A stretch of DNA of 13,316 bases, from the NCBI GenBank assembly GCA_030642845.1, contig DAOWMZ010000016.1:1-13316 (forward strand). Reading direction: 5' to 3'. This document shows, piece after piece, positions 1 to 7,800 of the stretch. How positions within the stretch are numbered: the stretch's first letter is position 1; every line of letters starts with the position of its first letter. The notes beneath the pieces are model-generated. The model was given only the letters and a program-made list of their open reading frames with translations. It made no database searches and had not been told where the DNA came from. The DNA is from Candidatus Zixiibacteriota bacterium (GTDB taxonomy: Bacteria > Zixibacteria > MSB-5A5 > GN15 > FEB-12). The position numbers and the translations under genes are program-made.

Positions 1-91
1 TCATAATTAATTCCTCTCTGAATCACCAAATCTACAAAACCATGACTTAATTTCAAGTCTTACTTGTCCGGATTAAGCTGACGGGAAACAC

Positions 92-2521
92 TTGGTTAAT
101 AAATATTTAGGAGAGTTTAGAGATGTTATTAAGTATGGTAAATTAGCATTTGAGCATATTGATGATTTAAAAGATAAAATCAAATTAATTGATGTTTGTA
201 TTAATATGGCATATGCCTATGTATACCTTGGGAATTTTAGAGAAGCCAAAAAATACCAATTTAAATCTCTCTCATTGATACAATCAAATAATTTCTCAAA
301 TAATTTTATTAACTTCTATCATTGTACTGATATGATATATAGAGAAATTGGTGATTTAGATAGTGCAAGGAAAATAATATTAAATAAATTAAAGATGCTT
401 AATTCACCATTGTTTGATGATATTAAAGGAAATTCATTTCTGGATTTAGCTGTAATATCATTTTATAAAAGTGATGCTAAAGAAAGTGAATTATATTTAG
501 AAAAAGCAAAAAATATATTTACAGCATTGTGTAATGATTCATCTCTCTTAAGAGTTCAATTTTGGAATGTACTTTCCCAACACTATTATAGGGATTCTCC
601 TAAATACAAGAAATTAATTATTCTATTATCTAAGTTCTTGGAGATTAATAACAACTATTATGCAGCATTATGTTTTTACCATATTGTTATTAATAAACCT
701 TCTGAAGTAATTATAGATACAAATATCATTAAGAGAATTAGAGATTTTGTTCAAGACTCTAAGGCTCCCTTATTCAACGCAGTATCTTATTTAGTAAATT
801 CATTAAAAGAAGAAGAAAACATCCATGGATTATATGAGTACAAACAATGCTATAAGATATTTGATAAAATCAATGCGAAATATTTAGCATGTATTACTTG
901 TGAGAAAATTGCAGATATATATTATTCTGAAATAAAAGAAAAAATCGCGATGAAGTTTTATAATCGAGCTAAATTTATCGCTGAGAGTATAAGTAACAAA
1001 ATAATATCAGATAGGTTAACAAAGAAAATAGAATCCAATAGTTATTCAGATAAAGAGAGATTAGATATAATAAAGTCCATGTATGGAATCTCTAAAATTA
1101 TTGGTAATTTAAAAAACCATGATGAAGCTGTTCAGGAAGTAGTACAGTATGCGATTGATCAAACTGGTGCTGAACGAGGAGTCTTACTTACTAAGGTAAA
1201 TGGTTCAAAAAAACTAAAAATTGAAGCACTATTAAACTGTGATGATGATAGCTTGGCTGACATTGTTGACTTTAGTAAATCTATTCCTGATCATGTTGAT
1301 CTTAAACAATTACCATTAATAATTGAAAATGCAGTTAATGATAAAAGAACAAAAAACTATAAGAGCATTATAAAAAATAATATTCTATCTGTTATATGTA
1401 TTCCTTTAAAGATTACTGATTCATGCACAGGTATTCTATATCTTGATCATCATACAATACCAGCATTATTTGATGAAGGAGATATTTTGTATGTTTCAGC
1501 AATTGCGATTATACTGGGCAATATACTTTCATCAATAATGGACTTTAAAGATATAAGCATAATAAATCGTCAATTGGTAGCAGAAATTAGTTCTCAAGAT
1601 AATTATTATAATTTTGTTGGTAAAGATCCAGTTGTGAAAGAACTTTTTAGTAGATTACCTGAGATAGCAATGACAGATGCTCCTGTTTTATTAATTGGTG
1701 AAAGTGGTACTGGTAAAGAAATAATTACAAACAATATTAATAAATTAAGTAATAGAAGTGATAAACCATTAGTTAAAGTAAATTGTGCTGCTATTTCTGA
1801 TACTCTAATTGAAAGTGAACTTTTTGGGATTTCAAAAAATGTTGCAACCGGGGTAGATAAAAGAGATGGAAAGTTTGCTGCAGCAGATGGAGGTTCTATC
1901 TTTTTTGATGAAATTGGGGATATGCCATTATACATTCAAGCTAAGGTTTTAAGAGTCATTGAATATGGAGAGTATTATAGAGTTGGAAGTAATAAACCAG
2001 CTTTTACAGATGTAAGATATATTTATGCAACAAATAAGAATATTGAACAATTAATAAAAGAGAAGAAGTTTCGTGAAGATCTTTATTATAGAATTAATAC
2101 TATTGCTATTAATATTCCTCCTTTAAGAGATAGACCAGGAGATATTAATATACTTCTTGATTATTTTCTAAATAAATATAGAAAGGGATTAAATTCATCT
2201 GTATTTACTTTAGATGCTTTAACAGCATTAAATCTTTATAATTGGCCGGGTAATGTTAGAGAATTAAAAAATATTATTGAGAGGTGTTGTATCTTTTATG
2301 GTGGGAATAAAATTGATTTTCAACAATTACCTTCTACAATTAAAGAATATGTACCTGCCATTGATGATAAGAAAAAATTAGAATCAATAGAAAAGATAAA
2401 AATCATTAATGTTTTAAATAAATATAATGGAAATATCACTAAAGCAGCAGAAGCATTAGGAATGCCAAGAACAACTCTGAATTATAAAATTAAAATTTTA
2501 AATATTCGAAAAGATATATAA
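92..2521 (+). CDS. TPR-GAF sigma-54-type transcriptional activator (AAA+ domain, Fis-type HTH), probably N-terminally truncated
   Basis: Cytoplasmic enhancer-binding activator. Residues 1-320 are alpha-helical with TPR-like units (for example 'AYVYLGNFREAKKY' near 41-55 and 'IADIYYSEIKEKIAMKFYNRA' near 277-297). A GAF-like sensor spans about 325-485. The sigma-54-interacting AAA+ domain spans about 506-735, with Walker A GESGTGKE at 536-543, Walker B FFDEIGD (D606/E607), arginine-finger-like FREDLYYRI and 'WPGNVRELKN'. A Fis-type HTH closes the protein at about 768-804 ('GNITKAAEALGMPRTTLNYKIK'). The sigma-54-contacting GAFTGA loop is replaced by NVATGV at 583-588, so normal sigma-54 contact is uncertain. 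The only start is a TTG without a good ribosome site, 16 bases after an in-frame TAA (74-76), and the first in-frame ATG is at 206. Related regulators usually have more TPRs, so 5' loss is likely. Bases 1-91 hold no other gene I can support. Domain calls are secure; start and target are not. Confidence 0.9.
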   Translation: MVNKYLGEFRDVIKYGKLAFEHIDDLKDKIKLIDVCINMAYAYVYLGNFREAKKYQFKSLSLIQSNNFSNNFINFYHCTDMIYREIGDLDSARKIILNKLKMLNSPLFDDIKGNSFLDLAVISFYKSDAKESELYLEKAKNIFTALCNDSSLLRVQFWNVLSQHYYRDSPKYKKLIILLSKFLEINNNYYAALCFYHIVINKPSEVIIDTNIIKRIRDFVQDSKAPLFNAVSYLVNSLKEEENIHGLYEYKQCYKIFDKINAKYLACITCEKIADIYYSEIKEKIAMKFYNRAKFIAESISNKIISDRLTKKIESNSYSDKERLDIIKSMYGISKIIGNLKNHDEAVQEVVQYAIDQTGAERGVLLTKVNGSKKLKIEALLNCDDDSLADIVDFSKSIPDHVDLKQLPLIIENAVNDKRTKNYKSIIKNNILSVICIPLKITDSCTGILYLDHHTIPALFDEGDILYVSAIAIILGNILSSIMDFKDISIINRQLVAEISSQDNYYNFVGKDPVVKELFSRLPEIAMTDAPVLLIGESGTGKEIITNNINKLSNRSDKPLVKVNCAAISDTLIESELFGISKNVATGVDKRDGKFAAADGGSIFFDEIGDMPLYIQAKVLRVIEYGEYYRVGSNKPAFTDVRYIYATNKNIEQLIKEKKFREDLYYRINTIAINIPPLRDRPGDINILLDYFLNKYRKGLNSSVFTLDALTALNLYNWPGNVRELKNIIERCCIFYGGNKIDFQQLPSTIKEYVPAIDDKKKLESIEKIKIINVLNKYNGNITKAAEALGMPRTTLNYKIKILNIRKDI

Positions 2522-2540
2522 CCGCTCCTTTATGACCAAC

Positions 2541-2567
2541 TGACAAAAATCATTGCTATATTTGTCA
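2541..2567. promoter_or_regulatory. Inverted repeat TGACAAA-N13-TTTGTCA, candidate activator site
   Basis: A perfect 7-base inverted repeat starts 20 bases after the activator stop codon and about 155 bases upstream of the -24/-12 element. That is the normal distance for a sigma-54 enhancer. Further GTCAAT copies lie at 2564, 2618 and 2630, the last two 12 bases apart. Its left arm shares ACTGACA with the dyads at 3697 and 4567. Binding by a protein is inferred only. Confidence 0.35.
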
Positions 2568-2573
2568 ATCGTA

Positions 2574-2703
2574 TCGCATTTGATTTAATAGACTAACATT
2601 TATTGAATGCGAAGACTGTCAATTTATTCGTCAATCAATTCTATTTATAAATTCCATCAATTGATGTAATGCGGTGTAGTATTACAAGATACAAGAGAAT
2701 GCG
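2574..2703. promoter_or_regulatory. Cluster of AATGCG motifs upstream of the secreted-peptide gene
   Basis: TCGCATT (2574-2580) faces GAATGCGA (2605-2612) as an inverted pair, and TAATGCGG (2667-2674) and GAATGCGT (2697-2704) follow. The same octamer, GAATGCGA, occurs twice upstream of the second sigma-54-like promoter at 12807-12825. Elsewhere in the window AATGCG is scattered singly in coding DNA. The clustering in the two comparable promoter regions suggests a regulator binding site. Confidence 0.4.
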
Positions 2704-2718
2704 TAGGCTGATTTAAAC

Positions 2719-2735
2719 AGGCATGGAATTTGATT
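2719..2735 (+). promoter_or_regulatory. Sigma-54-like -24/-12 promoter
   Basis: The element reads AGGCATGGAATTTGATT. GG is at 2720-2721, followed by exactly ten bases and GA at 2732-2733, compared with the consensus TGGCAC-N5-TTGC. The -24 half (GGCAT) and the TTG of the -12 half match; the usual C after TTG is A. Transcription would begin near 2744, giving a leader of about 32 bases to the ATG at 2776. A sigma-54-type activator gene lies directly upstream. The -12 mismatch keeps confidence moderate. Confidence 0.5.
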
Positions 2736-2775
2736 AACTCTGTTTTGTAAATAAACACAAAACAAAGGGAGTCAA

Positions 2776-3030
2776 ATGATGAAAAACAAACGATTCACAT
2801 TCTTAATTGTAAGCTTTTGTATCTATCTTCTTGCAACAAGCTTTATTGGAACAATTGGAACACCTGTTACAGCTTATGCTGATGGAGATCCATTCCCTCC
2901 CCCACCAGATTCAATACCTGAGGGTGGTAAAACATCAGATACAACATTATCAGGACCTGAAGAAAACCGACAAGAAAATGAGATGTCAATACTTGATATG
3001 TTGTTGTGGTTAGTAACTGTTAAAATATAG
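2776..3030 (+). CDS. Small secreted proline-rich pre-peptide (84 residues), function unknown
   Basis: I do not recognise a family. The protein starts with a classical signal peptide: basic MMKNKR, a hydrophobic stretch of about 22 residues, then AYA before DGDPFPPPPD, giving a predicted cut after residue 35. The mature part, about 49 residues, has a PPPP run, an acidic polar middle (EENRQENE) and a hydrophobic C-terminal helix (MLLWLV). A GGGAG ribosome site lies 5-6 bases upstream of ATG 2776; ATG 2779 is the alternative start. It has its own sigma-54-like promoter and a strong terminator, so it is a single-gene transcript directly downstream of the TPR activator gene. It could be an exported signal peptide, a bacteriocin-like peptide or a small envelope protein; the sequence does not decide between these. 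Confidence 0.75.
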   Translation: MMKNKRFTFLIVSFCIYLLATSFIGTIGTPVTAYADGDPFPPPPDSIPEGGKTSDTTLSGPEENRQENEMSILDMLLWLVTVKI

Positions 3031-3034
3031 GAAT

Positions 3035-3059
3035 AAGAGGGATTTATTCCCTCTTTTTT
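3035..3059 (+). terminator. Rho-independent terminator of the secreted-peptide gene
   Basis: The 8-bp stem AAGAGGGA (3035-3042) / TCCCTCTT (3048-3055) has a 5-base loop and runs into six T residues. It begins five bases after the TAG stop and ends only seven bases before the next start codon. Confidence 0.85.
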
Positions 3060-3065
3060 ATTATT

Positions 3066-3680
3066 ATGAAGAGTTTTCAAAAGAAAATATTACTCTATAA
3101 TCTATTTCACAATCGAAGAGTTATTACAATTGATACAATTAAAAATGTATGTAATGTGTCTGAGAGGACTGCATATAGATATATAAATCAACTCTCTGAA
3201 ATAAATGTTCCAATATATTATGATAAGGAATTGGGAGGTTATTGTCTAAACAGGGATACTGAAATCAATGATATTAATGATCTTGATGACATTATCTTGA
3301 TAATTGTAAGTCTAAAATCTTTGTTTAAATTAGTTAATAATTCTTACAAAGTGAAAATAGATAAATTAATAACAACATTATTAGTAAAACAAAAATATTC
3401 ATTAGAAGAAATATTTCAATCTTTTAATGTCTATTTTGATAATAATCATCAAACTGAGGATTATTCTAAGCTGTTAACATCATTGTTACTTTATTCTGCT
3501 ATGAAGTTTAAGAAAAAAATAAATGTTACACTAAATGATGAAAACATATCTGATAATATTGAATTCATCGAGAATCCTGATATAATATTTGAGAATAGAT
3601 GGAAGATCTCAGATCATGCCAAAAACTTAGAGGATTATAATATTGATGATATATTGATGGTCACATTTGAAAAAAATTAG
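3066..3680 (+). CDS. HTH_11 (DeoR/WYL-like) transcriptional regulator
   Basis: A 204-residue DNA-binding protein. Residues 1-62 form an HTH_11-type winged helix; 'VCNVSERTAYRYINQLSEI' is the recognition region and 'PIYYDKELGGYCLNRD' the wing. The rest is a helical linker and a C-terminal region ending 'ENRWKISDHAKNLEDYNIDDI', which faintly recalls the end of WYL-domain regulators but lacks the WYL motif. The gene is extremely AT-rich. It has no visible ribosome site, unlike its neighbours, and its ATG follows the upstream terminator almost immediately, so it depends on read-through or on a promoter inside the previous gene. The CTGACAG dyad starts 17 bases after its stop and may be its operator (inference). 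The HTH call is firm; ligand and targets are unknown. Confidence 0.75.
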   Translation: MKSFQKKILLYNLFHNRRVITIDTIKNVCNVSERTAYRYINQLSEINVPIYYDKELGGYCLNRDTEINDINDLDDIILIIVSLKSLFKLVNNSYKVKIDKLITTLLVKQKYSLEEIFQSFNVYFDNNHQTEDYSKLLTSLLLYSAMKFKKKINVTLNDENISDNIEFIENPDIIFENRWKISDHAKNLEDYNIDDILMVTFEKN

Positions 3681-3696
3681 AAAAATATTCCCTATA

Positions 3697-3730
3697 ACTG
3701 ACAGAAACTGGCAGTGAGATATATTATACT
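3697..3730 (+). promoter_or_regulatory. CTGACAG-N3-CTGGCAG dyad overlapping a possible promoter
   Basis: ACTGACAG (3697-3704) and CTGGCAGT (3708-3715) form an inverted repeat with one mismatch and a 3-base spacer. CTGACA, then about 18 bases, then TATTAT gives a plausible -35/-10 pair, with the dyad covering the -35. ATACTC/GAGTAT at 3726-3744 can form a small hairpin. The same dyad occurs at 4568-4584. Both precede small, now broken, genes. The rest of 3745-3836 shows nothing I can name. Confidence 0.45.
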
Positions 3731-3836
3731 CGTATCGAGAGTATGGAGAAGGGGGGAGGCTTCTTGGATGTAAGGGTGTCTCGGTTATGAATTATTTACA
3801 AAGATGTGATTATTAATATTAATCTTTAGGGGTTCT

Positions 3837-4046
3837 ATGATAATTAAAATTGGTGACCGATTTGAAGAGGGCGAAATATGTTCTGAAACCGGTGTTTATC
3901 ATTTTGATGGTTATGTTGATGGCTCACAATACCCTCGACCAAAACTTTAAGATAGTATTATTAAAGTAAAAAAGGGTCAAGAATTTCCGGAAATAAAGAC
4001 ATTAAAAAGAAAAATTATGTGGGAATTAATTAGTAAGCATTATTAA
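3837..4046 (+). pseudogene. YjzC-like small protein, broken by an in-frame TAA
   Basis: The first 37 codons encode 'MIIKIGDRFEEGEI' and 'GVYHFDGYVDGSQYP', then TAA at 3948-3950. The same frame continues for 31 codons ('IIKVKKGQEFPEI' and 'MWELISKHY') to TAA at 4044-4046. Joined, the two halves have the order of the small YjzC-like proteins: GE..P..GVY..DGYVDG, then a strand with ..KGE.FPPI, then a final W-containing strand. An AGGGG ribosome-site-like sequence lies just upstream of the ATG. The homology across the stop shows that the two pieces were one gene of about 69 codons. Family assignment is from memory of the motif order and is moderately sure. The parent family's function is unknown. 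Confidence 0.6.
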
Positions 4047-4110
4047 TATTGTAAAATTGAAAAAATCAAAATAATTAATGTTTTTTTGATAAATCTGATA
4101 TTATAAAAAG

Positions 4111-4162
4111 TCCGCTCAAAACAGTATATATTACTGTTTGGTTATTAAGAACAAGGAGCGGA
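4111..4162 (+). promoter_or_regulatory. Hairpin leader hiding the ribosome site of the IS110-type stub
   Basis: TCCGCTC (4111-4117) is complementary to GAGCGGA (4156-4162), which contains much of the ribosome site of the transposase ATG at 4164. Inside lies a second perfect hairpin, AAACAGTA (4119-4126) / TACTGTTT (4132-4139). Transcripts entering from outside would fold and block translation, a known protective feature of insertion sequences. The left end of the element probably lies near here. In IS110 elements this non-coding end can also carry the bridge RNA; I cannot tell whether any of it remains. Confidence 0.5.
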
Positions 4163-4163
4163 T

Positions 4164-4337
4164 ATGTTACAAAGCTATTTGGGCATTGATGTCCACAAAC
4201 GTCGATGTGTATTTACGGAGATTGATAGTTTAGGCAAAGTGATTCAAAGAGGTAATTTTGATAACAATTATGAAGAATTATCAGATTTTGTTTCAAAATT
4301 ACGTGGGAATGAGCATAGGGTTAGTATTGATATATAG
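4164..4337 (+). mobile_element. IS110-family transposase, N-terminal remnant (57 codons)
   Basis: The ORF encodes 'MLQSYLGIDVHKRRCVF' followed by 'TEIDSLGKVIQRGNF', typical of the start of IS110-family DEDD recombinases, where the D of GIDVHK is the first catalytic acidic residue. It stops after 57 codons ('RVSIDI'), whereas complete IS110 proteins have roughly 300-400 residues, so the remaining catalytic residues and the C-terminal serine domain are gone. The ribosome site AAGGAGCGG is good but sequestered (see 4111-4162). No transposase sequence continues downstream in any forward frame that I can read, so the element was cut by a deletion near 4330. It is not mobile by itself. Confidence 0.75.
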
Positions 4338-4674
4338 TATTAATAAACCCTGGAAACAGAAATGGAAACGGAAAGAATAGTATAAAACAATGGAGATTAA
4401 TACTTCGAATTTAATAATAATTATATAGTCTTAATTTTCATTGAATAATATTTAATCAATTAATCCTATCTAATATAGCAACTTTCTTATGTACTGAATG
4501 AAACTATCAGTAAAATTGAAATATAAGAAAAAATAACCAAAAATATTTTAGATTATTTTCACTTCCACTGACAGGTTCTGTCAGGGGTATTATGTATATT
4601 TATCTGCATTAATATATCCATCATGGGCGACTTACTCTTGATTCTAATATTAAAAATGGGATCGGAGTTGTAGT
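4338..4674. other. AT-rich intergenic stretch after the IS stub
   Basis: No coding region is supported. Apart from the CTGACAG dyad and promoter-like sequence at 4567-4596, I see only AT-rich DNA without clear repeats. The right-hand end of the insertion element is not recognisable. Confidence 0.5.
4567..4596 (+). promoter_or_regulatory. Second CTGACAG-N3-CTGTCAG dyad, with a possible promoter
   Basis: CTGACAG (4568-4574) and CTGTCAG (4578-4584) form a perfect 7-base inverted repeat around GTT. CTGACA followed by TATGTA after 17 bases, or TATTAT after 14, may be the -35/-10 pair. It lies about 100 bases upstream of the small gene at 4675, comparable to the copy at 3697 upstream of the gene at 3837. 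Confidence 0.45.
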
Positions 4675-4806
4675 ATGAATGAATTCTTAATTGGATTGAA
4701 AAGTATGCTTACTCAATTCAAACTAGATCCATCTAATGATTAGGCAATTCTAATTTTTATTGTGTGTTGTGTTATCGTGGGTGCAATTATTTTGTTTATT
4801 ACATAA
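4675..4806 (+). pseudogene. Small single-pass membrane protein interrupted by an in-frame TAG
   Basis: A GGAG ribosome site at 4664-4667 precedes ATG 4675. Twenty-two codons ('MNEFLIGLKSMLTQFKLD') end at TAG 4741-4743. The frame then stays open for 20 codons encoding an almost purely hydrophobic segment ('AILIFIVCCVIVGAIILFIT') and ends at TAA 4804-4806. Without the TAG this would be a 43-residue protein: an amphipathic N-terminus followed by one membrane helix. The length and hydrophobicity of the second half make a point-mutated gene more likely than chance. It lies 33 bases upstream of the large surface-protein gene and might have been co-transcribed with it. No family is recognised. Confidence 0.5.
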
Positions 4807-4839
4807 ATATAAGTACTACAAAAAATCAGGAGGGCTCCG

Positions 4840-7800
4840 ATGAAAAGACTAATGCTTCAATTAATTATGGTTTCAGTGACGCTTTGTTGCGTTCTGGGAA
4901 GTTCATCCGTGTTAGCTGATGAACCGCTTGATAGTGCCAGCGTTCCCGATCCTTCGGATTCGCTGCTTCAGGTTCTTTTACAATCATCCGGGAATGGCAT
5001 AACTTTACCATCATCCGGGACGGTTGAGTTAACTATTATGAAAACCGAGACATCATCCCTTGAAGATGTTTTGGCATTGACTTCCCCGAGTTATCAGACA
5101 CTAACGTCAAATGCTCGCAACTGCGTCGGTTGCAAATGGGACTTGGGATGGTTCGAAGCCGAATCGGAATTGGTGTTTACTTTAGATAATCAAAACCCCA
5201 AAACCGGTCCAAATCAGGTTACAATTTATCCCAGGATCACTGGGAATAGTCCACTGTGGTCATTAAACTTTGAGGATTGGAAAGACTCAGACTGGGATGA
5301 TGTAATAGCCACGGTTCGTTTCTATCCTGATACAATAGTCAAAGTAAAACAGATTACGTTTCTCGATGATATCAATATTGAAAACATTGATGACTTGATT
5401 TGGGATGTAACTTACGATGACAAAGGAGAAATCCTTTCCATATGGAAAGGTGGTCCAGTCGCTGATGCAATGAGAAATTCAACTGTTGCTGGAAAGGCGA
5501 AATTGGAAGTTGAATTGGAGGGTTTTCCTGCGCTTCCATCAACCCCACTCCAGGTGGAGTGTTCCTGGCACTTCTCTTCTCAGTCATGGGGAGGCGGCTC
5601 ATTCGAAGGTAATAAGTTACTTGATGCCAATAATGAAGTTTTAATCAATATGCCGCAGGTTATAGGACAATATAATCTTACGCTTTATTTTGAAATTCGT
5701 GACAATGATGGTAATTACATTTCCTACCAGGATTTTCCGGGCTTAACTACGTTTGTAACCTGGGATAATCCGAATCTTATAGCTTCAGAGATTAAAGCTA
5801 ATAGGCTGGATAAAGCCGTTAACTGGGCTTCACCCGCGAATACCGAAGTAAGTATGGTTGACGGTCTTAATGCGGGGATTTACTATTACGGACAAAACCA
5901 CTGGTTGTATCGTGATCTCCACCCTGGATGGATGTCATTAGTTGACGGAGCAATCCAACAAGGAAACTGTTTTAGTTTCTCAGAAGTTTGGGAAAAACTA
6001 GGTGCGTTATTAGGGTCGGATAATACAGAACGATTTGGTCCATATAAAGGCGAATACCTTGAAGGATTCCTTACTAAGCCTGCCACTTCAATGGATGGAC
6101 TTAATGGGAACACATATCCCTGTGAGGATCCAATAGTGATTGATCGATGGTTGTTTGGAAGTCATGTAATTGGCTCTTTCACTAAACCAAATTCAATGTA
6201 TAAATATTATGATCCAACCTTCGGGGATAAATATTCTACCAGTGCTCAATATGTACAATGGAATATTATTGGTCCCAATCCAAATGGAACAGGTTTACTA
6301 GACGACGGAAGTCATCTTATTCATATATTGAGCGGTCCTACAGCTACATGGCTATGGGGGCTATCCTGTTATGAAGATATTCTGAACGGGACAATGGCAA
6401 TGAACGAAGAGCATAATAGTCCGTTTATTTCAAATATGTCATCCGATTCAGGTGTTGATACTAATGGTGATGGCCTATTTGAATATTTGCATATTGGGAT
6501 AGATGTTGATGTAGACATAGCAGGTGACTATACAATTATGGCTCGCTTAATGTCAAATGACTCACTAATAACTAAAAGATCACATATGTATTCTACTATG
6601 ATAAGTTCGGTATTCTCTCAGCAATGCGATGTTGGTATAGAGACCTTCGATCTCCAATTTAGCGGGCAGGATATTTATAAAAGTGGCTTTGACGGAAATT
6701 ATCAGGTAGTCATGAGTTTAACTGATGAAAACATCTCCCTTATTGACACAGCTTCATTTTTCACAACAGCATATGTTCATACTCAATTCAGAGAGGTCAC
6801 CGGAGAGATTACAGGTGCTTCTGACTATGGCGAAGATATCGACAATGACGGATTATTCGATTATTTGACCGTAGATGTGTCACTGGAAACTGTTGAATCA
6901 GGCTGGTATAGAGTACAAGGTTTTCTCATTACAGACTCTACTTATTTTTCTTCTACCAGTGAAAACTCGACATTGCAAATAGGAGCGAATACTGTAACAA
7001 TTAGGTTCGACGGTAATGAAATTCGAGATTATGGTATTGACGCGCCCTATACACTAAAAGTAAATCTATATGCTCCTGATGGTTACACATTTGATTCACC
7101 CCTATTTCAAACCTCTTCCTATAGTTACACCGATTTCGATAGTCGTGTAGCCCGATTTACCGGTTCGTTTACCGACCATGCAACCGACACCAATTTAAAT
7201 GGTAAGTATGATATTCTTACTATAGAAGCAGACATTGAGGTTGAACAGGCTGGTGACTATCTTGTATCAGCATGGCTCCAATCCCAAGCAGGAGAAGACA
7301 TTGCCAGTGCAAGAACTAATCTGTCAGTTTCTGCTGGAACTCATACGGTTGCCGTCGATTTTGACGGAAAGTATGTGTATCAACATGGTGTTAATGGCCC
7401 ATATGAATTGATTTATATAGTAATTGAAGATGCGGATGGAAAAAAACTGGATGAATTAGAACTGGGTTACTCTACTTATGGATATAGTTTTTCGACTTTC
7501 GAACCGCCATCCGTTACAGTTACAGGTACATTCAACGATTATGGATGGTACTCCTGGATACAGCCTTTCTGGTGGTTGGCAATTGATATCGAAATAAACA
7601 GTGTTAAAGGGGGGTATGTTTCTGCCAGTGCTGAGTTATACAGCGTCAGTGGGGAATATATAGTAGCATCATCCACTTTACAATATATGTTACCAAACTA
7701 CCCTCAAATGGTTCGGCTACTATTTGATGGGCGACGCATTTACGGAAATCAGGAGGACGGACCATACGATTTACGAAACCTCGTAGTTTATCATGAGGAT

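Noticed and set aside
1606..1935. 109-codon minus-strand ORF
   Set aside because: It is antisense to the conserved AAA+ domain of the first activator; no ribosome site or recognisable domain.
2831..3013. Overlapping ORFs around the secreted-peptide gene (plus strand 2831, minus strand 2874-3080)
   Set aside because: They are frame shadows. The frame starting at 2776 has the signal peptide, ribosome site, promoter and terminator.
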